64,000 nucleotides of DNA. Source: Steroidobacteraceae bacterium (GTDB lineage: Bacteria; Pseudomonadota; Gammaproteobacteria; Steroidobacterales; Steroidobacteraceae). Where the stretch lies: the NCBI GenBank assembly GCA_025451845.1, contig JANWJS010000033.1:1-64000 (forward strand), in the 5' to 3' direction. Numbering within the stretch: position 1 is the first letter of the stretch; each line of letters opens with the position of its first letter. The notes below the pieces were generated by a model that worked only from the letters and a program-made list of their open reading frames with translations, searched no databases and was not told the DNA's origin. Of the stretch, positions 26,225 to 37,041 are shown piece after piece. The translations under genes and the position numbers were made by a program.

Positions 26225-28009
26225 ATGCGAGCCACAGACACGGTTTACGGAGTCCTATTGGCCGCGGCGACAGCTTTTCTCCTGCTGTCAGGGCCGCAAA
26301 TCGCGCAAGCGCAAAGCACGCGTTCCGGTAACGTATCCCGCACGGCGTGCCCGAACGACGCGGGACTCAAGCTTCCCACCGGCTTTTGCGCGAGCATTTT
26401 TGCCGACGATCTGGGCCATGTCCGCCATATGGTGGCGGCGCCGGACGGCGTGCTGTATGTCAACACCTGGAGTGGCGGTCATTCCGCCAACTCGCCGCCG
26501 GCGTCCGGCGGATTCCTGATCGCTCTGCAGGATACGACCGGCCGAGGCAGGGCCAACGTCATCCGCCGCTTCGGCGCGACACCCGCGACCGGCGGGCGCG
26601 GCGGCACCGGCATCGCGCTGTACCACGGCTATCTCTACGCCGAGCTCAATGACCGGGTCGTCCGTTACCGGATCTCCCCGGCCTCGATAGTGCCCACGGG
26701 TCCGGCGGAGACGGTCCTCTCCGGCCTGCCCCTGACGGGCGACCACCCGATGCATCCATTTGCAATAGACGCCGACGGTTGGCTCTACGTCGATTCTGCC
26801 AGCCCGAGCAACTCCTGCCAGAAGGAGAATCGGAAGCTCGAATCTCCCGGCGTCTATCCCTGCCCGGAGCTGACGACGCGCGGCGGGATTTGGCGTTACA
26901 GCGCGAACAAATTGCAGCAGAAGTTCTCGGCCGCCGGCCGCTATGCCACCGGCATCCGCAACGCGGACGGCATCGCGGTCGATGCCACCGGCCACAATGT
27001 GTACTCGACTCAGCATGGCCGGGATCAGCTCGGGCAGAACTGGCCGAAGCTGTTCACGCCGCAGGAAGGCGCCTATCTGCCCGCCGAGGAGCTGCTGCAC
27101 ATCGTGCGCGGGGGTGATTACGGCTGGCCCTACTGCTACTACGACGGCGCGCAGCGCAAGCTCATGCTCGCGCCCGAATATGGTGGCAACGGCAGGACGA
27201 TCGGGCTCTGCGCGCACATGCTCGACCCCATCGCCGCGTTCCCGGCGCACTGGGCGCCCAACGACGTCTCCTTCTACAACGGCAAGCAATTTCCGTCACA
27301 TTACCGAGGCGGCGCATTCCTCGCTTTCCATGGATCGTGGAACCGTGCACCGTTTCCGCAGCAAGGTTATGACGTGGTATTCCAACCTCTCGCAAACGGC
27401 GAGGCAGCGGCCAACTGCGAGATATTCGCCGATGGATTCGCGGGAGGAGAGAAAGGTGCGGGCGCTGCCCACCGTCCTTCGGGTTTGGCAGTTGGGCCTG
27501 ACGGCGCACTTTACGTATCGGATGATGTGAAGGGACGTATCTACAGGATCGTGTACCGGGGCGGCTCAGGCGGGGAAGCGTCGGGAATCACTGAATGCCC
27601 GGGGGCGACCGCTCTTGGCGGCACGGCGGGGTCCGCCAACCCATTGCCGCCGGAGGGTATCCATCCGCACGCCGGAACGAGCGCGAGCCTCCCGGTGCCG
27701 CGGGGCGCCACGCGGGGGATGCTCGTGCTCGGCGATCGCATCTTTCACGGCGAGGCGGCTTCGGGCACCTGCGCCGGCTGCCATGGCGCGGACGGCAAAG
27801 GCACTCCGCTCGGCCCGAATCTCACTTCCGGCAAGTGGCTGTGGAGCGACGGCAGTCTGGCGGGTATCACGCGGACGGTCCGTCGTGGCGTGCAGAAGCC
27901 CAAGCAATACCGCAGCCCCATGCCCGCGATGGGCGGAGCGCAGCTCGATCAGCGACAGATCGCGGCCGTAGCGGCGTACGTCTGGGGACTGGGACACGCC
28001 AGTCACTGA
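26225..28009 (+). CDS. PQQ-dependent sugar (sorbosone-type) dehydrogenase with C-terminal cytochrome c domain
   Basis: Beta-propeller sequence (NADGIAVDATGHNVYSTQHGRDQLGQNWPKLF; FLAFHGSWNRAP; YVSDDVKGRIYRI) followed by CAGCH heme site. Confidence 0.85.
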   Translation: MRATDTVYGVLLAAATAFLLLSGPQIAQAQSTRSGNVSRTACPNDAGLKLPTGFCASIFADDLGHVRHMVAAPDGVLYVNTWSGGHSANSPPASGGFLIALQDTTGRGRANVIRRFGATPATGGRGGTGIALYHGYLYAELNDRVVRYRISPASIVPTGPAETVLSGLPLTGDHPMHPFAIDADGWLYVDSASPSNSCQKENRKLESPGVYPCPELTTRGGIWRYSANKLQQKFSAAGRYATGIRNADGIAVDATGHNVYSTQHGRDQLGQNWPKLFTPQEGAYLPAEELLHIVRGGDYGWPYCYYDGAQRKLMLAPEYGGNGRTIGLCAHMLDPIAAFPAHWAPNDVSFYNGKQFPSHYRGGAFLAFHGSWNRAPFPQQGYDVVFQPLANGEAAANCEIFADGFAGGEKGAGAAHRPSGLAVGPDGALYVSDDVKGRIYRIVYRGGSGGEASGITECPGATALGGTAGSANPLPPEGIHPHAGTSASLPVPRGATRGMLVLGDRIFHGEAASGTCAGCHGADGKGTPLGPNLTSGKWLWSDGSLAGITRTVRRGVQKPKQYRSPMPAMGGAQLDQRQIAAVAAYVWGLGHASH

Positions 28010-29199
28010 TCGACGGGCGGCCGCGGCCGCCACGCCCCGCGCCGGTCGCCGGCGCTGTCCAAGCGGGGCGCGGGCCGTGACGGGCTGGTGCGCGAGCGCG
28101 AAAAGCGGATCGGTGTCGCGAGGCCCGGGATCGAGGCGCCGTGGTAGCCTTCCGCAGCACAGGCGATCACCATGCCGCGCGCGCGCGTGTTGGGATCACT
28201 CAGCGCGTCGGCCACGGTATTGATGGGTCCCGAGGGAACTCTGGCCGCCTGCAGTCGCGCGAGCGCTTGCGCGCGCGTCAGCACTGCGAGATGCGGCGCG
28301 AGGGCCTGCTCCAAAGCGGAGCGGTTGCGCACCCGGGCATCGTTGGCAGCGAATCGCGGATCGTTTGCCAGCGCGGCACAGCCCAGAGCTTCGCACAAGC
28401 AGCGAAACTGCGCATCGTTGCCCACCGCGATGACGATGAAGCCGTCCGCGGCGCGAAACTCCTGGTAGGGAGTGATGTTGGGATGGGCATTACCCATGCG
28501 CGTCGGCGTCAGATTGCCTATCAGGCTGTTCATCGCCTGATTGGCCAGAATACCTATCGTCGAATCGAGCAGCGCGACATCCACGTGTTGCCCACGGCCG
28601 GAGCGCGCACGCTCCGCCAGTGCCGCCTGGATGCCGATCAGTCCATATAGGCCCGTGACGATGTCGGCAACAGCGATGCCGACCTTCTGGGGCGGACGCC
28701 CCGGCTCTCCCGTGATATCCATCAGCCCGCTCATCGCCTGAGCCACGAAATCGTAGCCGGGCCGATCCGCATAGCGTCCGTCCTGACCAAAGCCGCTGAT
28801 CGAGCAGTACACGAGGGCGGGATTGATGCGTGCCAGGCTGGTGTAGTCGAGGCCGAATCTCTCGAGACCGCCCACCTTGAAGTTCTCGATGAGCACGTCT
28901 GCCTCGCGCGCAAGCTCCACCACGCGTTCGCGTTCCTGCGCCGCGCGGAAATCGAGCACGAGCGATTCCTTGCCGCGGTTGCAGGCGTGGAAGTAGGCCG
29001 CATCGGCCGCCGAGCCGTCGGCATTCGTGAGAAAAGGCGGTCCCCAGCGACGGGTCTCGTCGCCTTCGGGCGATTCGACCTTGATGACCTCGGCGCCGAG
29101 GTCGGCCAATATCTGGCCGATCCAGGGCCCGGCCAGCACGCGCGCCAGCTCCAGCACGCGAAGGCCCGCATAAGGGGGGTCAGTTCGTTCTGAGTGCAC
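28003..29199 (-). CDS. CaiB/BaiF family CoA-transferase
   Basis: YAGLRVLELARVLAGPWIGQILADLGAEVIKVESPEGDETRRWGPPF; likely GTG start 29199 (ORF extends to 29364). Confidence 0.9.
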   Translation of the reverse strand: MHSERTDPPYAGLRVLELARVLAGPWIGQILADLGAEVIKVESPEGDETRRWGPPFLTNADGSAADAAYFHACNRGKESLVLDFRAAQERERVVELAREADVLIENFKVGGLERFGLDYTSLARINPALVYCSISGFGQDGRYADRPGYDFVAQAMSGLMDITGEPGRPPQKVGIAVADIVTGLYGLIGIQAALAERARSGRGQHVDVALLDSTIGILANQAMNSLIGNLTPTRMGNAHPNITPYQEFRAADGFIVIAVGNDAQFRCLCEALGCAALANDPRFAANDARVRNRSALEQALAPHLAVLTRAQALARLQAARVPSGPINTVADALSDPNTRARGMVIACAAEGYHGASIPGLATPIRFSRSRTSPSRPAPRLDSAGDRRGAWRPRPPVDQ

Positions 29200-29447
29200 G
29201 CGGATCACCTCGCGAGGATTATGCCACTGCGCCAGTGCCACCTTCTCTGCGCGTGGCTCCCTTGACGCTTCATCAATGCCCCTCAGACAGTTGCCGGGGC
29301 TCGCCTCGCCCCTGCCAGCTCTCGCCTCATCGCTTTTCGCCGGCGGCCGGCGGCGTTGGTTCATTGCGGCGCATTATCGAGTTCGATAAGCTCGTTTGAA
29401 GCCAAAATTTCCGCCGGCCGCACAGCATGGCGTAAAGGGGAGCATGA

Positions 29448-32400
29448 ATGACGAAGGTATTTGCCGAAGCGCAGCGGCTCGCCCGCGGCAGGTCTTGGGT
29501 TGCGGCTCTTGCGGCCCTGGTCCTGGCGCTCACGGCGAGCGCCCACGCCGCGGCGCCGCACAAATTTCTCGACGGCAAGCTCACCTGGCGCAGCATCGGA
29601 CCGAACATCGGCGGGCGGGTCGTCGCGGTTGCAGGCGTGCCCAGCCAGCGCGACTTGTTCTACATCGGGGGCGTCGACGGCGGGGTCTGGAAGAGCACCG
29701 ATTATGGCGTCGCCTGGCAAAACCTTACCGACGGCAAATGGCCATCGGCAAGCGACAGCGTCGGCGCCATCGCGGTTGCACCGTCGAATGCCAATGTGCT
29801 TTACGTGGGTACCGGCGAGACGGACATCCGCAATGACATGATCACCGGGGACGGCGTATTCAAGTCCGTCGACGCCGGCAAGACCTGGAAATATGCGGGC
29901 CTTCGGGATACGCGCACGATCAGCGCCATAGCGGTCGACCCGCACGATCCGAACATCGTCTACGCAGCGTCGATGGGACACGTCTTCGCGCCCAATCCCG
30001 ACCGCGGCGTCTTCAAATCGACTGACGGCGGCAATACCTGGCGCAAAATCCTTTTCGTCGATGACCAGACCGGCGCCATCGACCTCGTGATGAATCCACG
30101 CGATTCCAACGTCCTGTACGCGGCGATGTGGCAGGCGCAGCGCACACCCTGGTCGCTCGATGACGGCGGCCCGGGGAGCGGCTTGTACAAGAGCACCGAC
30201 GGCGGCGCCCATTGGTCGAACATCTCGCGCCGTTCCGGTTTGCCGGGCGGTGTCCTCGGCCGAATCGGCGTGGACGTGGCAGCGAGCAATCCTAACATCG
30301 TCTTTGCGATCGTTCAGGCCAAGGACGGCGGCGTATTCCGGTCGGCCGATGCCGGCGCAACCTGGAAGCGAGTCAACGACCACTGGAGCCTGCGCCAGCG
30401 GGGGTTCTACTACATGAGCGTCTACGTCGATCCGACGAACCCGAAAACCCTGTACGTGCCGAACGTCGACGGGCTATGGGTCTCGCATGATGGCGGCAAG
30501 GGGTTTTCGCTGCTGCACATGAGGCACGGTGACGATCACTCCGTGTGGATCAACCCCACGGACCCGAAGGTTCTGCTGGCCGGGAATGACGGCGGCGGGA
30601 CAGTATCGACTGACGGCGGCGAGACCTGGAGCACCGAGCAAAATCAGCCGACGGGCCAGTTCTATCATGTCGCGCTCGACGACGAATTCCCGTTCAACGT
30701 CTATGGCGCGCAGCAGGACGCGGGCTCTTACCAAGGGCCGAGCGCAATGCCGGGAGGCGCTATAACGACCGCCGCATGGCATGATGTCGCGCTCGGCGAG
30801 AGCACCTTTATCGCGCCACAGCCGCATTCTCCCGACATCACTTACGGCAGCGACTACTACACGCTGATGCAGCAGTACGACCGCGCCACCGGTGCGCGGA
30901 GATCGGTGAGTCCATGGCCGCAATACCTCGACGGCGTTTCTTCGGCCGAGATGAAATACCGCTTCGGCTGGACTCATCCGATATTCTTCTCACCGGACGA
31001 CCCGCAGACCCTCTTTCTGGCCTCCCAGTATGTGATGACGAGCACCGACGGCGGCCGCACCTGGAACGTCATCAGCCCGGATCTGACACGCAACGATCCG
31101 GCCACCGAGAAGCCGAGCGGCGGGCCCGTCGATCTGGACCAGACCGGGGCGGAGATCTTTCCGGACATCTCCGCCCTTGCGGTTTCAACCGCCGACTCGC
31201 ATGTCATATGGGCGGGGTCTCAGGACGGCTTGGTTCATGTGACGGTTGACGGCGGCCAGCACTGGCAGGAAGTAACGCCGCCGCAGCTTACGCAGTGGGC
31301 AGAGATCTCGTCGATAGAGCCGTCGCACGCCGCGGCGGGCACGGCTTACCTCACGGCTTCGCGCTACATGTGGGACGACTATCGCCCCTACGTGCTCGAG
31401 ACCATGGACTTTGGCCGGCATTGGGTGGTTCTGACGGATGGCTTGCCAGCCGACGAGTCCACGTTCGTCATCAGGCAGGACCCCGACGATGTCGCGCTCC
31501 TTTTCCTCGGAACCGCCAACACGGTGTACACCAGCTTCGACGGCGGCCGGCACTGGCGGCCCCTCGGCCTGAACCTGCCGCACGTCGAAGTGCGCGACCT
31601 CGCGATCGATGCCCGGGAGGGTGAGCTGGTGGCCGCAACGCACGGCCGCTCCTTCTGGATCCTCGACGACCTCGCCCTGCTCGAGCAGTTGTCCCGGGAC
31701 GGGCAGCCGGCGGCGGACTCGGCCCACCTTTATGCGCCGCAGACCGCTTGGCTGACGAGTGCGTACGGACAGAGCGACGAGGCCAAGTACCTCGGTCCGA
31801 TCGGCCTGAACCCGCCGTTCGGCGCGACCGTGTTCTTCCACATCCCGGCGAATTATGACGGCAAGACCCCGGTCAGCCTCCGGTTCCTCGACGATCGAGG
31901 CCACGTGGTACGGGAATTCCCTCTTCATCTGAAGAAGAAGACTCCCAAACTGGGCTCGGTCGTGCGCGACAACCTGTTGCCCTCCCAGCAGAAACGGAAT
32001 GCGGATGAGAAGTTGACGGCGATCTCCCCGGGCATGAACAGCCTGCAATGGGATCTTCGCTACGCCGACGCGACGGATGTGCTCGGGTTCGAGCCGCCGG
32101 AGGAGACCGACGACGAGGTTGCGGACGCGCGCGGACCGTTGGTCAATCCGGGCCGCTACACGGTCGTTCTCCAGTATGGCCACCAGTCGCCCCAACAGAC
32201 GTTCGCGGTCGATCTCGACCCGCGGCTGCATACGACACCCGCGGCGCTGCAACAGCATCTTGGGATGCAACTCGCGCTGCACGAGGCCGTGGACGCTCTC
32301 GACCGGCAGATCGATGCCGCCATCACGGTCCGGCAGCGTCTTGCTCGGGCGGTCGCCACGCATCAGCTCGCCTCGGCCAGAGCGGCGCCGGCGCTCGACG

Positions 32401-32639
32401 CCCTCGACCAAGCAGTCGACGCGGTCGTGCAGCGCAAGGTTCGCTCGAGCGAGGGCGACGTGATGAACGAGATCCGGCTGCGGAGTTTTCTCGCCTACCT
32501 GCAGTCGGACATCGGTCTGGACTATGGCCCCCCGAATGCGGCGCAGACTGCCGCCTGCGATCGTCTGGAAAGTGAGGCACGCAGCGGGGAGGCCAGACTG
32601 CGGGCCGCCGCCGCGGCCGGCGAGCGCCTGCTCCACTAG
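29448..32639 (+). CDS. Large exported BNR/VPS10-sortilin-like beta-propeller protein (annotated as glycosyl hydrolase in relatives)
   Basis: Repeated Asp-box motifs (STDGGNTW, STDGGAHW, SADAGATW, STDGGETW, STDGGRTW, TVDGGQHW, SFDGGRHW) and signal peptide. Confidence 0.85.
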   Translation: MTKVFAEAQRLARGRSWVAALAALVLALTASAHAAAPHKFLDGKLTWRSIGPNIGGRVVAVAGVPSQRDLFYIGGVDGGVWKSTDYGVAWQNLTDGKWPSASDSVGAIAVAPSNANVLYVGTGETDIRNDMITGDGVFKSVDAGKTWKYAGLRDTRTISAIAVDPHDPNIVYAASMGHVFAPNPDRGVFKSTDGGNTWRKILFVDDQTGAIDLVMNPRDSNVLYAAMWQAQRTPWSLDDGGPGSGLYKSTDGGAHWSNISRRSGLPGGVLGRIGVDVAASNPNIVFAIVQAKDGGVFRSADAGATWKRVNDHWSLRQRGFYYMSVYVDPTNPKTLYVPNVDGLWVSHDGGKGFSLLHMRHGDDHSVWINPTDPKVLLAGNDGGGTVSTDGGETWSTEQNQPTGQFYHVALDDEFPFNVYGAQQDAGSYQGPSAMPGGAITTAAWHDVALGESTFIAPQPHSPDITYGSDYYTLMQQYDRATGARRSVSPWPQYLDGVSSAEMKYRFGWTHPIFFSPDDPQTLFLASQYVMTSTDGGRTWNVISPDLTRNDPATEKPSGGPVDLDQTGAEIFPDISALAVSTADSHVIWAGSQDGLVHVTVDGGQHWQEVTPPQLTQWAEISSIEPSHAAAGTAYLTASRYMWDDYRPYVLETMDFGRHWVVLTDGLPADESTFVIRQDPDDVALLFLGTANTVYTSFDGGRHWRPLGLNLPHVEVRDLAIDAREGELVAATHGRSFWILDDLALLEQLSRDGQPAADSAHLYAPQTAWLTSAYGQSDEAKYLGPIGLNPPFGATVFFHIPANYDGKTPVSLRFLDDRGHVVREFPLHLKKKTPKLGSVVRDNLLPSQQKRNADEKLTAISPGMNSLQWDLRYADATDVLGFEPPEETDDEVADARGPLVNPGRYTVVLQYGHQSPQQTFAVDLDPRLHTTPAALQQHLGMQLALHEAVDALDRQIDAAITVRQRLARAVATHQLASARAAPALDALDQAVDAVVQRKVRSSEGDVMNEIRLRSFLAYLQSDIGLDYGPPNAAQTAACDRLESEARSGEARLRAAAAAGERLLH

Positions 32640-32728
32640 AGATTGCGCTGACGCGCGCATCGGGAGGGCCCGCGAATAAGGGCGCGCAGCCAGGAAGCTC
32701 GCGCGCCGGGCGCCAGACCAAGGCGCAA

Positions 32729-35662
32729 TCACGGCAGCTCGTACTTCAGATTGACATAGAAGCTGCGCAAAGTCGGGTCCGAAAACAGCGCGTCGTAGCC
32801 CGCCGCAAAATTATTTTGCTGCGAGTTGCTGAATGGCGGATCCGTGTTGAGCAGGTTGCGAATACCCACCAGCACGGTCAGGCCGGAAATCGGCTTATAG
32901 GACGCGTAGGTATCCCAGATCGACTGGCTGCCCACCTTTCGCGATGGACCCGAATTGGTCGGCCCGACACCGAACTGGTCGGTGTACGACGAGTAAAACC
33001 GGTTGGAGAGCCCCGCGCCCCACCTGTTTCCCGGACTGATCCAGTCGACCCTCAGCTCGTGTTGCCACCTCAGGGCCGGCTGGTAGAGGTTGCCGCCATT
33101 GTAGGCGCCGACCAAGCTGAGAACAGGCCCGCCAGCGAACTGCTGCAGCCGAAACTGCGTGACCGAGGTGCCTTCCAGGTCCTCGCGGAACACTCCAATG
33201 GGGGTGTGCTGCAAATACTGGACGCTCAGATCGAACCCGTCGGTCGTGATGTATCCGGTATTCTGCTCGGTGAGCAAGATATACCCACAGGTTGGGCGCG
33301 TGTAAGGAAGACAGTTCGCGGGCTCGTCGATCGACGGAGTGAGCGTCCCCTGATCGTTCGTCACGATGTAGCTCGAGAATGCGTCCGGATTGTTGTACAC
33401 GGCCTGTGCCGGAATGTGCCCGATGGTGTTTTTGAGGAGGATCCGGTAGTAGTCCAGCGTAATGCCCAGATCCTTCACCGGCGCGAGGACCACGCCGAAG
33501 TCGAAATTCTCCGATGTCTCCGGCGTCAACTTGGGGTTACCGCCGTTCAAGCCCAATCCTTGCGCATTGCAGGTCGGTTGACTCCACTCCGCGTTGTAGT
33601 TGCCGGGCGTGCAGAAGGGGTTTCCGGATCCCATGGTGCCGCCGGTCGAGGCGGCCAGGAAATTCGGCGAATACAGATTGAAGAGCGTGGGCGCTCGAAA
33701 GCCGGTGGACGCAGACCCTCGGAAGGTCACGTAGTGGGACGGCTGATAGCGCAGCGTGACCTTGCCGTTGTTGGTGGTGCCGAAATCGCTGTATCGGTCC
33801 TGACGATCCGATATGTCGACATCGAGGTTCCTGGACATCGGCACATCCAGCTCGGCGAAGAGCGCCTGTGCCGTACGACTCCCTTCGATCGCAAAGTCCG
33901 TGAGGCCGGTTGCGGCGACCAGGAGGTCGTTGAGCGGAGTGGTGGCGTCTGAGTAGCTGTCGCCGCTCGCGCTGAAGCCGATCGCCAGGACGGCGTCATG
34001 ATCGGCGTGGAACGCATCGCCCAATGCATGGCTGGCATTGCCGTCGACGCTCCATCGTCTCATTTTACCTGACTGGTACACGCCATTGACGTAACTGCTG
34101 TTGATCAGGGCCTGGCCGGCCGCGCTCTGCGGTCCGAAGGGGTTGATCAGATTGCTGAGGATCTGCTGGCCGCTGACGGGGTCGGTCGTGGGCGCCAGCA
34201 GCGCCTCATTGGGCCAGCCCCCGGTTTCGGCGTCCGAGTTCAGGTTTTGGCTGTAATTGAGATTGAGCTTGTAATCCCAGCCGCCGTTCTGTCCGGCAAA
34301 GGTCACCAAAGCCCTCTCCTCGGTATTGATGTTGTCGCTGAAGCGGCTGTTGTTGGGGTCGGTCCAGACGGCTGTAATGGGGCCGCCCAGAGCCGGCGGC
34401 CCGGTGCATGCTCCGGCATAGGTCTCGCACGTCAGTCCAGCTCCCGTGGGGTAGTATGTCGGGTCAGCCTGGGGCGTCATCTCGAAGGCATAGAACATGG
34501 GACCGGCATAGCCAGTCGCCTTCGAGCGGGTATAGAAGTACTGAACGGTCAGCGTATTGTTTTCCGGAAGTTCCTTGGTGAAGGACAGCAACCCTGACGC
34601 CTCGTCCGACTTCGGAACCAGGTCCGTCGCAGCGGAGTACCGGTACGCGCAATTGCCGAAATACGTGGTCAGGAAAGGATTGCCCGCGCAGGCCGGAAAG
34701 CCGGGCTGCCAGTAGCTTCCGTTGGCATCGACGATGGTCGCGGGCCAGGTGCCTGGATTGTTGGTACTGGCCCAACCCAGATCCGGGTAAAAGCCCTCGG
34801 CTGAAAAGGAGCGCTGCGTCGCCCTCAGCTCCTGTTGCCAGCTGTAACTACCCGTGAGCATGACGTTATAGCCATCCCTCAACAGGTCTCCGTGCCCTAC
34901 GGTGAAATTGACGTCACCGGAGCCGCCGCCCGCTTCCTGCGGGTGGTCGGCACTGGCGGCGATTTCCGCCCCTTGGTAATTCCGCTTGGTGATAAAGTTG
35001 ATGACGCCGGCGATGGCATCGGAGCCGTACAGGGACGAAGCGCCGTCCCGCAGCACCTGGAGGTTGTCGATCGCAGAGAAGGGTATGCCGCTCAAATCGA
35101 CGGCGCTGCCGGCGCTGTTGGAGTTGAAAGCATTGCCGGCCAGCCGCTGGCCATCCAGGAGCACCAGGGTGCGGGAGCCGCCCAGGCCGCGCAGATCGGC
35201 GTAAGTACCCCCTCCGCTGAACGATCCTACGGATGCGGCAATATTGATGGTCGGGCTGTTCGATGTGATCGTGTTCAGTGCTTGCTCTACATTCACGATG
35301 CCCATGTTCTGGAGCGCGGTCGACTTCACGATCGTGATGGCTTCTGCGGTTTCGGCGGACGGCCTCGCGATGAGGGTGCCGGTGATCACTACCGTTTGCA
35401 GGCTCAGGGGCGCGGTTAAGGTGCTGCTGGCGGGCGGCGGCGGGGTCGTCTGCGCGAGCAGGATGGTCGCCTTCGCCGTATTCCCCTTCGCAGTGGCCGC
35501 CTTGGCTGTCTGGTTTTTCCCGGAGACCACTTGCTTCACGTTCGGCTGTGCGGCGGCTGCCTGCGACGCATGCGCCGCCATAACCCCCGCTCCGCACAAT
35601 GCTATGGCGCCTGCAGCAAGGGCGTGTTTGACGGCGAGCGCGAGATCGGAATTCGATTTCAT
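32729..35662 (-). CDS. TonB-dependent receptor
   Basis: 977 aa; plug NTITSNSPTINIAASVGSFSGGGTYADLRGLGGSRTLVLLDGQRLAGN; DGASSLYGSDAIAGVINFITK; C-terminal barrel. Confidence 0.92.
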   Translation of the reverse strand: MKSNSDLALAVKHALAAGAIALCGAGVMAAHASQAAAAQPNVKQVVSGKNQTAKAATAKGNTAKATILLAQTTPPPPASSTLTAPLSLQTVVITGTLIARPSAETAEAITIVKSTALQNMGIVNVEQALNTITSNSPTINIAASVGSFSGGGTYADLRGLGGSRTLVLLDGQRLAGNAFNSNSAGSAVDLSGIPFSAIDNLQVLRDGASSLYGSDAIAGVINFITKRNYQGAEIAASADHPQEAGGGSGDVNFTVGHGDLLRDGYNVMLTGSYSWQQELRATQRSFSAEGFYPDLGWASTNNPGTWPATIVDANGSYWQPGFPACAGNPFLTTYFGNCAYRYSAATDLVPKSDEASGLLSFTKELPENNTLTVQYFYTRSKATGYAGPMFYAFEMTPQADPTYYPTGAGLTCETYAGACTGPPALGGPITAVWTDPNNSRFSDNINTEERALVTFAGQNGGWDYKLNLNYSQNLNSDAETGGWPNEALLAPTTDPVSGQQILSNLINPFGPQSAAGQALINSSYVNGVYQSGKMRRWSVDGNASHALGDAFHADHDAVLAIGFSASGDSYSDATTPLNDLLVAATGLTDFAIEGSRTAQALFAELDVPMSRNLDVDISDRQDRYSDFGTTNNGKVTLRYQPSHYVTFRGSASTGFRAPTLFNLYSPNFLAASTGGTMGSGNPFCTPGNYNAEWSQPTCNAQGLGLNGGNPKLTPETSENFDFGVVLAPVKDLGITLDYYRILLKNTIGHIPAQAVYNNPDAFSSYIVTNDQGTLTPSIDEPANCLPYTRPTCGYILLTEQNTGYITTDGFDLSVQYLQHTPIGVFREDLEGTSVTQFRLQQFAGGPVLSLVGAYNGGNLYQPALRWQHELRVDWISPGNRWGAGLSNRFYSSYTDQFGVGPTNSGPSRKVGSQSIWDTYASYKPISGLTVLVGIRNLLNTDPPFSNSQQNNFAAGYDALFSDPTLRSFYVNLKYELP

Positions 35663-36101
35663 TGAATTCTCCGATTGAGTGTAGGTCTCTTGGCCTTACT
35701 GGCGTTTGCCTGGAAGAACTGTGGACTGGGGCCGGACCGGCCGGGCTGATGCCCGCCGGCCCGCTGTTCTTCGGGAACTGATGTTGTATCCTTACTACAC
35801 AATACCGATTGGTAAAGTATGTGACCGGGCACCTGCGGATGTCAATAGAGATTCTGCTGTTGCTTTGCTGACCTACTCGGACGTAGCGCGGAGGGTTTCG
35901 CGGCCGTGCGGCATGGTAGTCTGCGCCGTCGAGCCCAGGCGGCGCCGGCACGAAAACTCTTGTGCGATGTGCATACGCACCCGGCAGATCCGGGTACGCC
36001 GCACCGCTTGGCGTCCGCAGCGGAAGCGCGGGATCACGGGCAAAGGATGCGGCCGTCAGCGTAGGCGGCGGGATTTCCGGATTACCGGCGAGTGAAGCGG
36101 G

Positions 36102-36554
36102 TTATGCCGTCGGATTCGGACCGGAATACCGGCGCTGGAGCTTCTTGAGGCTCCCATCCCATCCGAATGTGTGGCCGCGCGCTGAAGCCTCGCTCACGAG
36201 AGCGGAGTGGATCAGGGTGAGCTCCGTCCCGGTGTCGATTGCACGCAATCGGAATTCGACCTTCGAGACGTTTTCCCTTTCGTCGGGCTCCCCGCCCACG
36301 GCCCAGCGCCAGCTCAGGACGACATGCGTGGGCTTGACGATCTCGAGAAATTCCCCGGTACACTCATTCTCGCAACCATCGGAGGTACGGAAGCTCACCC
36401 GGAAGCGTCCATTCACGCGCGCATCTGCCACTGCGGACAGGGCCGGCTGCTCTTCAGGTCCCCACCACGATGCGATTCCGTCCGCGGTCACAAGTGCGTC
36501 GAAAACAATCGCGGGCCGAGCAGCAATACGCCGTACGAGGACAGCTTCCGTCAT
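36102..36554 (-). CDS. SRPBCC/AHSA1 domain protein
   Basis: TEAVLVRRIAARPAIVFDALVTADGIASWWGPEEQPALSAVADARVNGRFRVSFRTSDG. Confidence 0.85.
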   Translation of the reverse strand: MTEAVLVRRIAARPAIVFDALVTADGIASWWGPEEQPALSAVADARVNGRFRVSFRTSDGCENECTGEFLEIVKPTHVVLSWRWAVGGEPDERENVSKVEFRLRAIDTGTELTLIHSALVSEASARGHTFGWDGSLKKLQRRYSGPNPTA

Positions 36555-36943
36555 TTGCTGCCCTCCTCTGCTTCCCGTTCCTTCGCTTCAGCATAGCGAG
36601 CCAGCCGGTCCAGACTCTTCGACCAGAAGAGGCGATGGCGTTCGAGCCAGTCCATTGCGACCTTCATAGAGCCTGCCTCGATTTCCACCCAGACCGTCCG
36701 GCCGGTTTTGGCCCGGCGAACGAGACCGACATCCGCAAGGATGGCGACGTGCTTCAACACCGCGGGCAAGGTCATGCCAAAGGGCTGCGCCAGATCGCTG
36801 ATGGAGAGTCTTGTCTCTCCTTCCAGTCGGGCAAGCATGCAGCGTCGGGTCGGGTCGCTCAGCGCGGCGAATATCCGGTCGAGGCGCTCATGGTTACACC
36901 TTACCATCGAGTGAAGTATGGTGGCCGCGAGGAGGCCTGTCAA
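36551..36943 (-). CDS. ArsR family transcriptional regulator
   Basis: RLDRIFAALSDPTRRCMLARLEGETRLSISDLAQPFGMTLPAVLKHVAILADVGLVRRAKTGRTVWVEIE; ATGA-coupled to the SRPBCC gene. Confidence 0.88.
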   Translation of the reverse strand: MTGLLAATILHSMVRCNHERLDRIFAALSDPTRRCMLARLEGETRLSISDLAQPFGMTLPAVLKHVAILADVGLVRRAKTGRTVWVEIEAGSMKVAMDWLERHRLFWSKSLDRLARYAEAKEREAEEGSK

Positions 36944-37041
36944 GAAAGGCGAACGACGTCACGCCCGGCCGGCGAGGAGCCGGTATGGGGTTAGTCGAGC
37001 GCAGCGAGGTGAGCGCCTGGCGTTGGGGCGTTGGATCGCCG

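Noticed and set aside
29448-32639. Confident sialidase/glycosidase assignment from Asp-box repeats
   Set aside because: Asp boxes support a beta-propeller only; catalytic residues were not identified
31185-32732. 515-aa minus-strand ORF
   Set aside because: Antisense of the BNR/VPS10-like gene; no domain signature
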